Source: Juglans regia (lineage: Eukaryota > Streptophyta > Magnoliopsida > Fagales > Juglandaceae). Taken from it: a DNA stretch of 64,000 nucleotides. The stretch is from the NCBI RefSeq assembly GCF_001411555.2, contig NC_049916.1, positions 1,178,001 through 1,242,000 of the forward strand, written 5' to 3'. Both the position numbers and the translations under genes were made by a program. Under the pieces are notes generated by a model. It saw only the letters and a list, made by a program, of their open reading frames with translations. It did not search any database and was not told the DNA's origin. Below are positions 51,230 to 62,185 of this stretch, in pieces. Every line of letters begins with the position of its first letter. Position 1 is the first letter of the stretch.

Positions 51230-53225
51230 TACCTTCACTCTTATGTTTTTCTTGTGGGTTCAGTGACTCTTTTTGTAGGCAGGTTTGTTGGTTCTTCGTT
51301 TTCTTTTTTATGCAATGGTATTGTTATCGTGACAAAGGGGTTGGAAGAGAAGGTAGCAGGTATAATTGTTGTTCCCCCCTCTCTTTTATTTCCTTTTATT
51401 ATGTTCTTTTCCTTTTTCTTCATGAGCAAACTGAGGATGGGGTTGTTGTAGGTTTAAAGTTATGTTATTTATAAAGAAATTGTCTTTGGTACTTCAACAG
51501 GTTATGGTAAATGATTAACTGTAGCGTGACTGGAGCTATCACAGCATTTTTCTTCCATATTATGTGAAATGCGGCCATTTTTTTGTAATTTGCTCCATTC
51601 ATAGTGATAGGAGGCCTATGGCTTCTAGTGCCTTGTAAGAAACAGTGCGGCCGTTATTCACTTTCAATGGAACATCCTATATGGCCTTTAACGAATCCCT
51701 TCCTAATGCATTACTCACAAGTATGAATGTGTCTATAAGTTAATGTAACGGGAATGGCCTAAAGGAGATCAATTGTTCTGGTATCAGTTCTGTAATTTGT
51801 CTCTCCGAAAAGGAATAGAATCCTTGCTGGTCAACACATATGGTCTAATCTTGAGAGCTTTGGTGCAAGATAGAGGCAATGAATCGCATCCAATTTTCAC
51901 CACTATAATGTTGATTCCATGTTATCAAGTTTGCTCATGTTTATCATTTCTCTCATTTACATCATCCATATTTCAATCTGCAATGAGAAAATTTATGATT
52001 CTTCCAGTCTACGTATGTATTCTTCACCTGAATGGGTATATGGATATTGCATAATCATTTGACATAGTCTATTGGAGATTTTGTGACAGCTAATTGCTCT
52101 CGCAAAGGAAGAAAAAGAAAGGTCATTAGGTGTTTCAACTTTCCATTCCTATGTTTATAAGTAGTGGTTAAAGGGTTCATCAGTTTTTACACTTAATTTT
52201 TTTATTTAATCTACACATTACCATGTAGACCCAATGTCATCTGATAGAGGTCCATGTACCTAATTTGAAGCATAGTTGAAATCTTGTCATCTCATTCAAT
52301 TGGAGTCGATCTTTACTTTGAGTCCTTATAGGACTTTATTTCTTTGATTGTGCAAGAATTCTATTTTAATTGGCTTAGGAGTCCAGTAATGCATCAAATT
52401 CTTGAGGGTTAGTCTATTTTAAATTATATTTAATTTCGAATTTCCCCTTTTATAAAAAAAGAAGAAGAATTTTAACAAAAAACTTGTGGTTTCTTTCCCA
52501 AAAAGAGATATCTATTTTTGTGGTCTCTCCTATCCGAAATGAGTTTTTCATTGAATTTTCCTCTACCATTTGTGAGACAGATCTTGGATATTCATCAGCA
52601 TTTGGCACTGATACGAGGTAAGTTGAATAGCTTTCCCAGTGGGGTACATATATGTGCTCTGACAATCTTCATGGCGCCTGTGTACTTTGATTGCATGCTC
52701 ATACCAAAAAGTCACATGATCAAAGTTGACTGCTTTTATGATACTTCAGGTGCAAGCTGGCTTTCTGTGAGTTGAGTTTTTGTCATCAACTTTTTTGATT
52801 CTCTTGGTCATACATCCTGTGCAGCTTCAAGGAAGATCCAGAACCCTAAAGTAATCGTGATTCTCTGAAATGATATAATGACGTTAAAGGTTCTATTATC
52901 TGTATCTTAGAATTAGTGAAAGTTCTTATTTTACCTGAAGTGTTCAGCAAGAAGTCTTTTCAGAACTATCGATCGCCCTACTAAAAAACCAGTGGTTGGC
53001 CAATGTAAAATCAATACCCAGGCCTTATACTTGTGAGGTTCTTCGGAACCCAACCCAACCTTTGTTACTGGGGTTAATTATAGAACCAGCTTGTTAGTTT
53101 TTTTCCCCACATCATTAAGTAAAGGGAACTTTACAGGAATCCGAAGGTTCAGCTGAAAAAAGGTGTCAAGGCATGTAACATATGAGCCATGCAGTGACCA
53201 ACAAAATAATTCACCTGAGGCTTCT
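51230..53225 (+). other. Probable 5' UTR and leader introns of the PF09713-family gene
   Basis: No coding exon is recognised here. A segment at about 52560-52615, ending CACTGATACGAG|GTAAG, could be a leader exon. The small ORFs show no known motif. Confidence 0.35.
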
Positions 53226-56200
53226 ATGGTGGACTCTGGTTCAGCATCCATTTCAAGAAACATGAGCAGAAGAGTTATATGCGAAAAAGGTGATGTTGTA
53301 AGTAACTTGATCTGATGTCCATTTGCAGATGTATGATTATGCTGCTTAATTAAATGAGAGCTAACTGAGTTATACAATGTTTATCTTTGTTTGTTATAAA
53401 TCATTTGTTTAGGTTCACAAATTGATTGAAAGGTGCTTGTGGTTGTATATGAACAAAAATGAGGTGGTGGAAACCCTTCTGTGCCTTGCAAATATTGAAC
53501 CTGGCTTCACCACCTTGGGTAAGATACTATTTTATTCTCTAGAAGTCCCCCCAATTCTCACATCTCACACAAAAAATCTACTCAACCTCCTACTATTCAT
53601 ACAACCTCCACACTCCACATTATTTTTAATTTTTATTATTTTTTTCTTTTATTAAATATTTATTATATAAATAATGAATAAAAATTTTAAAATAATTTAA
53701 ATAGAATAAACTCAAAAAAAAATTTAAAAAAAATATTAAAAATTTAAAAAATTTAAAAAAGTGTGGAGTGTGGAGTGTGGTGGAGGTTGTGTAGCAAAGC
53801 TCTTTAATTATCTATATTATATCCTTGACACTTCATCTCGCATGCTGGTCAGACTCTCCTTCAATAAGTGGGTCCAACACGTGGAATATTTAATCAAATG
53901 AGGTAGAGTGTAGAGTCAAAGTTCAAACTTAGGACCTTTGCTCTAATACTTTGTGAAACCACAACTTGTCTCAAAAGTTTAAGCTGTTGGGAATAGACAG
54001 ATTTAATTATTTATATATCATTTCAGAGTTGTCCTGTGGGGTCCCCACGGGGTGGGGGGGTGGGGGAATTTTCATTTAAATGAAAATAAAAAATTAGTAG
54101 GAACATTATATTCCATTGTTGCTCAGCAGCAAATTCAATGAAATTATGCAAGTCACAGAGCACCTGTAGAATTGGAACCCATAATTACTCAATACTTTAT
54201 TTTATAGTTATCTTCTTCATCCAATTGCTCTAATGTCCAAGTTTTCATTTTTCTTTAACTTAGTATGGCAGAGACTGGAAGAAGAAAATGCAGAATTTTT
54301 CAAGTCTTACTACTTAAGGGTAAAGCTGAACAAACAAATCCAATTGTTCAATGATTTACTTGAGAAGCAGTCCGATCTAATGCACAGTTCTTCACCTCAG
54401 AAGGTTCCATTGCCTTCTATGCAGAGTGGGATTCATTGCATGCCGGGTAAGTTTTGCAAAATTTCGTAGGATATTTAAGTTGTGAACAAATTTTGAAACT
54501 GTGAAACAGAAAACTGATGAGTGGGAATATACACTCTTAGCTCTTTTAGGTGCCATAATATAAAATGTCTATCTGGCTGGTCAACTTTTTGAGCTAATTA
54601 CTTTCAACGGTTTTCGGCACACTTCTTTTATTTCTTGGTTTGGATCAAGATCAATATAAAACTTTATTCCAAAGGGATTAGATTTATTCCAAGTATAAAT
54701 ACAATTCTATAAGCACCTTTGAAATGAATACGACCTTTAATGATTGATGACATTGCTGACCATGTCGACGATGCCCAAGGATTGAAATTCTACAGTATAG
54801 CAATGCAGACTTTGATTAGAGGACAAAAGATTGGCTCCAAAAGGCTCTTTAAGAAATATTATATGGATTTTATCTTTTTTCCCCCCATGAAATTGCACTT
54901 CCTTATATACAAAATCAAATCATACGAAAAGAAACCTTTGTTATGTATTGACTATTGATTGGAAGTGAGATGGTTCCTCACTTGTTTAATGGTCTCTGTT
55001 ATGTAGCTCATGTTGAAAAGCTTAACTAGTTAATTGGTACATGGATGTTTTTCATGAATCATTGTTTAGAAAATTTTTGACTTTTCGAAAGAAAACGTCA
55101 TCCAATGTACTTAGAGAATGTCAGCACCAAACAAGTGTCTTCTCTGATTGTTGCGAAGTAAAAGTGCCTTGACTTGTGGGAGTTCTGGGTTTAGTTTGCC
55201 AGCTTTAAGGCCTTGCAGAAGAAAATCCAATTCCACCTGCATTTCTAGCATACCAGCCATACCAAACCTCACTTGAAAAAATGGCATATCCCTTTACAAA
55301 CACAAGTCTCGTTCCCAAGGTAGGAGACAGAATAAGTGTTCACTCTCCACTCCATTCCATTTGAACCAAATTGACTCTAATTAAGAGTTAGCAGTGTTAG
55401 TCCTTTGCCATTTCTGTATCATGACTATCATTGTAATTCACTTTTTTTTTTCCCTGTAATGCAGTTAATAATCCACCTCTGGGGTATCCAATTCTGCAGC
55501 AGCCTTCAATTTCTTTTATTAGTCAATACCCAAGTTATTTTGTGGACCGTATGCCCAGCTGTCAGGCGGTACACAGAATCCCTTCACCAGGCAATTTCAA
55601 CCCTACACAAGTAAATTCTGGGAAATAGTGAGAATTTTATCGCTTATCCAATTTTTTTCCTCCCTGTCATTTGTCTTTGTTGGTTGTTCAATTCGTTTTT
55701 GTTATATGCATGAGTAACTCTAAAAAAGAGCCTGTATTCAATAGACACATTCTATATTTAATATTCAACTTTTAGATCTGCTTCTGGCTCATTTATTGCG
55801 TATATTGCACAGAGACATTACAAACATATCTGAATTTTCTGATTGCATATAAAATCGAATGACATTTTCTTGTCTATAGATAAATGTTGTCCACAACCAA
55901 CATTGTGCAACTACTGATTCATTTCAATTTTCTTGTCTATCAAGTCTGATTGAATAAGAACTGAGGGTCTTAAAGCAGATGTCACCTGCCATTTGCCCAC
56001 ATTTACTTTTAAATGAAAGAGAGAAAGGGGACACACTCAGTTACTTTTTGTGATCACTTAAAGGATGGGGCTTGATTTTGGCTTCGTGAGTTGGGATAGT
56101 TAGGTAAAAAGTAGTGGACCTTCACCTTAATTATTCTAGACTAAGACCTAGATGATGACTGATGAGTTTAGTTGAGTTCATTTAGAATTAATACTTTCTT

Positions 56201-57910
56201 TTGTGTTAAACTGTTTATTTTGCCAAAGCTTACTTCATGTCGATTTGGTAAAAAAAAAAAAAAAAGAGTCACTATGAAGTGGCTTGGGAGCTTTACTCCA
56301 CTGGGTACATGCTTTCACTCCTGTTTCTATGTCTTCTCTCTGCCTGGAGTTATACTCTCTGTCTCAGATTTCTAAATCCTATTTATTTCTTTCATCAAAT
56401 GTTGGCTGAACTCGGGAGATTGATTCTCAGGACTTGTACAGAACTTAATCGTTAAATGGAATGGTAGGAACAAGTGAGAATTATCTATGGCCTCATTTAT
56501 CATATGTAATTGCTAGCTTACTGCTTTTCTCCATGTTGAAATATGGTGGCCAGCTGTGCCGCCGATACAGTACCTTCCATTCCTACTTGTTCTACCAAGT
56601 TGGAGAATCATTCATTAATGGCATCCTGTGGCCAAGTTCCCTTCACTTTATCAGCGATGGCAGGACTTGGAATGGAAACACCAGCACTTAAGGCTACAAA
56701 TAATCTTCATGTGGAAAATGTAGAAGGGTTGCAACTTGGCTCTGATGGTCAAACTGGACCACCCAAGGAACTTCAATCATTAATGCAGATTTCTTGGAAT
56801 TCAAGCGTCTCAGATATAGCTGCGGGGTGGCAAAACTTACAAGGTGATATGCGGCTATCTTTCTTAAAGGCTTTGCTTAATTTGAGCAATTGTTGGTCCA
56901 GGTGCAGCTAGTTGTCACGCAATTGATTAGAAGCTGGATCCTCATCTATTTTTTGACAGATGTTGGAACACCAGGCAACTTATTCTGGCGGCACCATTTT
57001 ACCTTTTGATGCAGATGGGTTGCCCGAATCTGCAGAGCAAAAATCCGTGGGTAAAGTAAAGCTCGCTTGCTTTTTATGATGTTTTCTATGTTGAACCAAC
57101 TAGATTACAATCTTCTTAGCGTACAAGTTTTGGAAATAAACTATGCATGAAGAACATTCTGAAGAGAGAGAGAGAGAGAGAGAGAGAGTTGGTTCACATT
57201 CAAGAAATGCGGTCAAGTTAAATATTTTTGAAGTGTGCATGTTGAGGCTGGACTGCATATATATAGGTAGGGACCCTACTGCAAATAACTGCAATGGATC
57301 AGTTCCTTTAGGGTAGGTTTGGAAATTGGATGAGACACAAAATTCTAATTTTATCTCATCATTATAATTTTTTCAAATTCTTATATAAAATATAATAAAT
57401 AATTCAATTTTTTTAAATCCCAATTAAACTTTTTCAAATCTCAAAACAATAATAATATTAAAAGATAATATTTTAAAGTTTCATATAAAATAAAAAATTC
57501 TCATCTCATTATCCAAATGATCATTTAGATGCGTGGTACCCATGCAATTTAAGGGTGGATCAAGCCACAGACCTAAGCATAGTCTATCATAGTATATTAT
57601 AATTCTATCAACGGTTTCCCTTGTGGCCTCATGATGTGGGGCTAGTGCACAATTTTGCACACAAGGATAAGTGTGTTGGCCAGTCAGATAAATTAAATAA
57701 TTCAAGACATGTCATGCATAACATAAACATTAATAAAAGCAATCATGAATTTTAATTCCTTATGTATGAAATTTTTTATGAAATCCTTATATTTATTATG
57801 TTTACGTTTGATGGGTTTTTTATTGAGATTTCGACTCATTTTAGTTTTATTTTATATTTTTTAACTATCCAGGTGAGGATGATGAGTATGAGCAAGCAGG
57901 TCAGGCTTAG
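53226..57910 (+). CDS. Plant-specific PF09713/TIGR01589 family protein, with a likely frameshift
   Basis: Exons: 53226-53297 (MVDSGSASISRNMSRRV), 53413-53518, 54264-54446, 55465-55627, 56554-56843, 56960-57050 and 57873-57910 (TAG). Phases agree for the first five joins. The family core spans exons 2-3: VHKLIERCLWLYMNKNEVVE, IEPGFTTLVWQRLEEENAEF and SYYLRVKLNKQI. A Pro-rich middle and an acidic tail (GEDDEYEQAGQA) follow. In exon 6 the frame set by exon 5 reads DVGTPGN and then hits TGA at 57007. One base fewer at the TT of 56980-56981 would restore a long frame with the expected NYSGG...LPESAEQK tail. So either a sequence error or a truncated protein. The function of the family is not established. 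Confidence 0.78.
57162..57188. repeat. (AG)n microsatellite
   Basis: About thirteen uninterrupted GA units in the last intron of the PF09713-family gene. Confidence 0.9.
57316..57528 (-). repeat. GAGATGAG-type MITE, copy H (short form)
   Basis: GGTTTGGAAATTGGATGAG at the left and CTCATCTCATTATCCAAAT at the right. The AT-rich core (CATTATAATTTTTTCAAAT) is in reverse orientation relative to copy G. It lies in the last intron of the PF09713-family gene. Confidence 0.7.
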
Positions 57911-58699
57911 ATGAAGCAGTTGATTTAGTTCCAGACTTCTTAGAATAAATTATTTTGGTGAAAGACATTTGATTCAATTATTGAATTTTTTTTTAATATT
58001 ATTGGAGACATGTTTTATTAAATAATTATTTTTATTAAATAAATATTTATTTTATTAAATTATGAAATGTCTTGCTTGGCTATTTTATGAAAATACGTGA
58101 CATCCCTAATCTTAGAGAAGAGGATGTAACAATGATTGATGGGTTCTTCGCCCTGAACCAGAGGAAGTCCTGCAATGTTGAATGACCAAGGTAGGGAACA
58201 AAGTGAAGGTAGAGTTGTTGATTCACTAACATGGGTAAGGAGCTGACAACGCAACGTGGGAAACTTACTCATAGTTAAAGGAAGCTTTTCCCCACCTTGC
58301 GAGTAAGGTATTTTGAGCAATGAAGAAGCTTGTGTGAAGTGGTTCGAGATGAAGGAAAGTAGGAGAAGACCTTATATAGTTCCCGTGGGTTTTGTTCTTT
58401 ATTGAGTCAATTAACTTATGTTAACTAGTTACTTTATGTTTACTTGTTCAATAGACTTGTCTTAATGGGTCTTTATGTTACTTATTAAGTAGATTGTCAT
58501 AGTCAGTCGAGAAGGTTGTTCGTTAGTGACCCGGTCTTATAAAGTTAGACTTCTTGTTGATTTGCTTTGTTACTAAAGTTGGGCCATGACCATTTTACTT
58601 ATTTGCTTATATTAGCCTGTGGCCATAGAAATAGGGATGTAGTAAAGGGACTCTGACAACATATTATTGTTGGGGAATATTGTAAAGGCATGTGGAAAG
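57911..58699. other. 3' flank of the PF09713-family gene and spacer
   Basis: The first ~150 bases are the likely 3' UTR. An 86-codon reverse ORF (58060-58320) has no motif I recognise. No repeat border was found before the LTR. Confidence 0.5.
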
Positions 58700-59777
58700 T
58701 GAAAAAGTATTAGTTCTACCAATCATTACACCTAGAGGGGGGTGAATCGGTGTAATCCAATTTTGATGGTCTTTTAAAAAATAGAGACAAACAAATAGTT
58801 AATCAATTAACACAAACAATCATCACAATGATTTTGATCACGAAGTGGAAACTCATTTGAAGAACTTCTTCAAATTCTAAAACCACTCTGGGTATAAGGC
58901 ACCACCTAAAATCTACAATAGAAAAAGTTTATTATAACCAATTTAGAGACACTCACAAAACCTTTGTAGTTCCTAAACTTGGTTTGCAACATCACGAGTG
59001 ACCTACTCAATCTCTACACGCATGTAGTGTTGGAACTTCGACCTTCTATAGCTTCGCACGAAAACCTCTCGATCTCTGCATCAACAGCAGCTTCGGAAAC
59101 CTTCTGGACAATCAACACGTCCACTTCAATGGACTTTGATGGTGTTTTATTTTGAGTGTAAAATGGTAGAGGTATAATTTCCAAGAGATATGCAACTTGA
59201 ATGTGGGGAGAAAAACTCTCTCAAGTGCTCTTGGAAAGATGTTATGTTTTTGCTCTGATTTCTCCACACCAAGGAAAGACCAAAAGGTTTTCTTTTATAC
59301 AAACAAGGAAAGAGGTGCTCAAACCTAAGAGAATTAGGTTTCCAAAACATTGGCTCGAGCGAAGTGTCAAGCGAACTTAATTTCGCTCAAGCCAAGTCAA
59401 GCAAACTCTTTGACTTGAATGTAGCTTGAGCAAAGTGTTGAACCATGTCCAGCGAACTCTTTGACTTGAAGTTCGCTGGAGCGAAGTGTCGTGCCGAGTC
59501 AAGCGAATTCTCGAACTTCAATGTAGCTCGAGCGAAGTGTCGAGCCATGTCGAGCGAAGTCTCTGACTTGAAGTTCGCTCGAGCGAAATGTCAAGCCACT
59601 TCGAGCGAAGTCTTTGACTTGAAGTTCGCTCAAGCGAAATGTCGAGCCACTTCGAGCGAACTCTCTGACTTGAGTTGGCCCTCCCTTTTTCACTTTGACA
59701 CACTTCACACTTGTTACAACACAAGTTTACACAGTTTTTCACAAGAATATGCCAATCAACTAATTTTTCCCTCAACA
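58700..59777 (-). mobile_element. 3' LTR of a truncated LTR retrotransposon (same family as 17045-18265)
   Basis: On the reverse strand it starts TGTTGAGGGAAAAATTAG at 59777 and ends CTTTTTCA at 58700. Directly before the start is CAAAGGCGGAGAT, a polypurine tract, so this is the 3' LTR. A TATAAAAG box lies at 59299-59292. It aligns with the solo LTR over most of its length but the 51-bp array has diverged. No 5' LTR is in view; the internal part is cut at about 60980. Confidence 0.85.
59355..59680 (-). repeat. ~51-bp tandem array with TTCGCTCGAGCGAA palindromes, in the 3' LTR
   Basis: GAGCGAA-type cores recur at 59530, 59581 and 59632, exactly 51 bases apart, with looser units back to about 59355. 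Each unit contains GTTCGCTCGAGCGAA-like palindromes and a TTTGACTTGAAG spacer. On the element's own strand the array is upstream of the TATA box, as in the solo LTR. Confidence 0.85.
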
Positions 59778-60315
59778 ATCTCCGCCTTTGGCATTTCTGT
59801 GACAGAACCTCTAACCTATACATAGGACCTAATCCTGACACACCTCAAACATGATTCCCATTATTCAGGCATATAGTCTTGAACACGTTGAGATATTTCT
59901 GCAAACACTTAGCAAACGGTTAAACGTACCAACAACAATATGCAAGAAATAATCTCATAAGCAAAAACAATGTTTGTAGCACAGTTTTTATAAAAGACTT
60001 TTCATTAAGAAATAAATCAGACATTGAGTTCAATTAGACAAACAATAGCAGCACGAGCAGCATGTGATACAAAAACAAAAGCTGCTCCCCCACAAAACAA
60101 AACAAAAGTTGCTCCCCCACAGAACAAAACAAAAGCTGCCCCTACAGCTTTCTTGCTACTCCCCCTACATCTATACCACTCCCCCTGAATATATACTACT
60201 CCCCCTTTTTGTCACAACAAGCCAATGGTCTCAATTATATCCATCACTCTGACTGACTGCCATCATCCTCATTACGGATGAGCTCCTCAATGTTGTCGAG
60301 GCGTTAGGTGACATT
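59778..60315 (-). other. 3' internal region of the LTR retrotransposon
   Basis: Non-coding sequence between the transposon-protein ORF and the polypurine tract. On the + strand it has repeated CTCCCCC blocks (about 60087-60205, for example ACTCCCCCTTTTTGTCACAA), that is, several polypurine-like runs on the element's strand. Confidence 0.65.
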
Positions 60316-60985
60316 CTATCGGAGGCCATCAAAACTAGCCTGAAGACGGACCATATAATCCAACAGCATCTGTAGACTAGGCTCGGTCGATGGAGTCGGG
60401 CCTGGAGATGCCGAGGAGGATGGTGCGGAGCTCGAAGGCCGAGAGCTCGTCGGCTGAGATGCTGGAGCCGGTGTTGGAGGAGGCTCAATATTTAAAGGTT
60501 GATGGGCAAGGTGAGCACAACTGAGCTGCATGGTCTTACGACCAATAGGAGCCTTGAGAGAAATCCTTAGCTCATGAGGAATAAAGGGGATGGAGTGGGC
60601 CATGGCAATCCGGGTAATAAGACAAGGGAATGGAAGTACAGTTCGGACATTGTTTGACCGGAATGTCTCAATAATGACCTGGCAAAGATGACTCCCTAAA
60701 TCAATGGAGACGTCATTGATCAAGGCATAAAGAAGAAGTGCCTGATCATACTCGAGATCCCTATGATGAGCAGACGGGCAGAGATTAGTCAGGACAATCC
60801 GATTAAGAAGAAGGTGGTTAGATGGAAACTGAACCGTGTGCAAATGTACCCTACCATTCCAGGTACTTGGTCTCCCAGTCAAGCATTCAGCAATGACTGG
60901 CATATGAGGACCAGGAGTGGTCAGATATGGATAGACTGGGTCGGATACCAGAGGAGCATTTAACAAGTCTGCCCCTTCCATCCTT
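60316..60985 (-). pseudogene. Truncated 'putative plant transposon protein' ORF of the LTR element
   Basis: The reverse frame encodes GRPSTWNGRVHLHTVQFPSN, HRDLEYDQALLLYALINDVS and AMAHSIPFIPHELRI, then a Pro/Ser-rich tail and MLLDYMVRLQASFDGLR. I recognise the first part as the 'putative plant transposon protein' domain (PF20167, number from memory) found in some plant retroelements. It sits between the lost pol region and the 3' LTR. Its N-terminus is missing: upstream of about 60981 the frame continues for ~12 codons into the composite retro-segment, giving a chance ATG at 61017. Function is unknown. Confidence 0.7.
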
Positions 60986-62185
60986 ATCTTCTCTAGTCTA
61001 GTGTTGCCAGTCGCCACACATCCATCTTAACAAGTTGATCTCAACTACAATCATTTTAAAGAAGTTTTTCTTGATTGCCAAACAGTCTGAACCATACAGT
61101 ATAGTTGGGCCTTAAAACAATTCTAAAAAGTTTTCCCATTTGCTTTGTGGGTATCCTACAATCATACAGTATCCCAGATGCATTTCTCAACTTCATGCAG
61201 CTTGCCCAAATTATAAGGGAAAAATCCTCTTCAATCTCCCTAGCGTTGTGTAATAAATCAACCAAGATACCCAAAAGGACCACTTTGTTACTTATGGACA
61301 ATAATGGACACATTTCATATTAACTAGACACAACACCTTAAAACTACTCAAATGCGTATAAACTTCCTTATGAATAATAGCTAAACAAAAGGCATAAAAC
61401 ATGCAAGTATCACAAATCTGAAGATTTAGTAATCATTGATTGATTATATTAAAAGGGGGACAGGCCATTTTATGATGTGTGTCTTCCATAATTGCGATTT
61501 GCGATCATGAATCAGGGAGAATAATAATGAAAAATGATAGTAAGTGAAAACTAGGCGGGATGGAAGAGGCAGTACTTATTTAAGGGAGTGAGAATATTAG
61601 TCTGATTAACAGTACTCTTTCACATTTGTCCACCTACAGTATGTCTCTATTTCCCCTTCCTGCAAGTGTAACCAACCGCCTTGAGAAGTTTTAGAGAGAT
61701 TTTGTTTAAGGGGTGGCATGAGAGAGGAGTTGAAATTCCATCTTGTGAATTGCCCCAATGTGTTCTCTAATCTCCAAGGGCAGGTTAGGAATCAGAAAAT
61801 TGATTACATCCAACCATTCAATTGTGCCCTTCTAGGAAGTTGCTATGGCGATATCTCAATGAAAGAGATGGCCCATAGAGAAAGGTTAATGAGGTAAATG
61901 AGTCTTATGGGATTGTATTATGGAGAAATATTTGGAGTTGGGGGGAGTAGTTTTCATGACATGTTATATATGAGGCAGGCAATAGATCCAAAATAAAATT
62001 ATGGCCTGATGTGTGGTGCAGGGACTAGCCTTTCAAAAAATGGTTTTTCTGGATATATTCCCATTTATCTAGCTAAGGATGCATTAGTACAGACCATTTT
62101 ACAATTTTGAAATGGATCACCTCAATGGGTAGTGGACTTTATCAAAGCAGCACAGGATTTAGAAATCTATCTTTTTAACCCAATC
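60980..62185. repeat. Composite retro-segment, copy 2
   Basis: Direct repeat of 46230-47434 in the same orientation, with scattered substitutions and a 5-base TCTAG gain near 60996. The left border abuts the truncated LTR element. The right border is at ACCCAATC|ACCTCAATAAG, after which sequence unrelated to copy 1 begins. The same RTE-like reverse frame (61313-61056) and L1-like forward remnants are present. Confidence 0.8.

Noticed and set aside
60316..61017. A genuine host gene with start at 61017
   Set aside because: The first ~12 codons belong to the duplicated retro-segment also present at 46240, so the ATG is acquired; the remainder belongs to an LTR element next to its polypurine tract.
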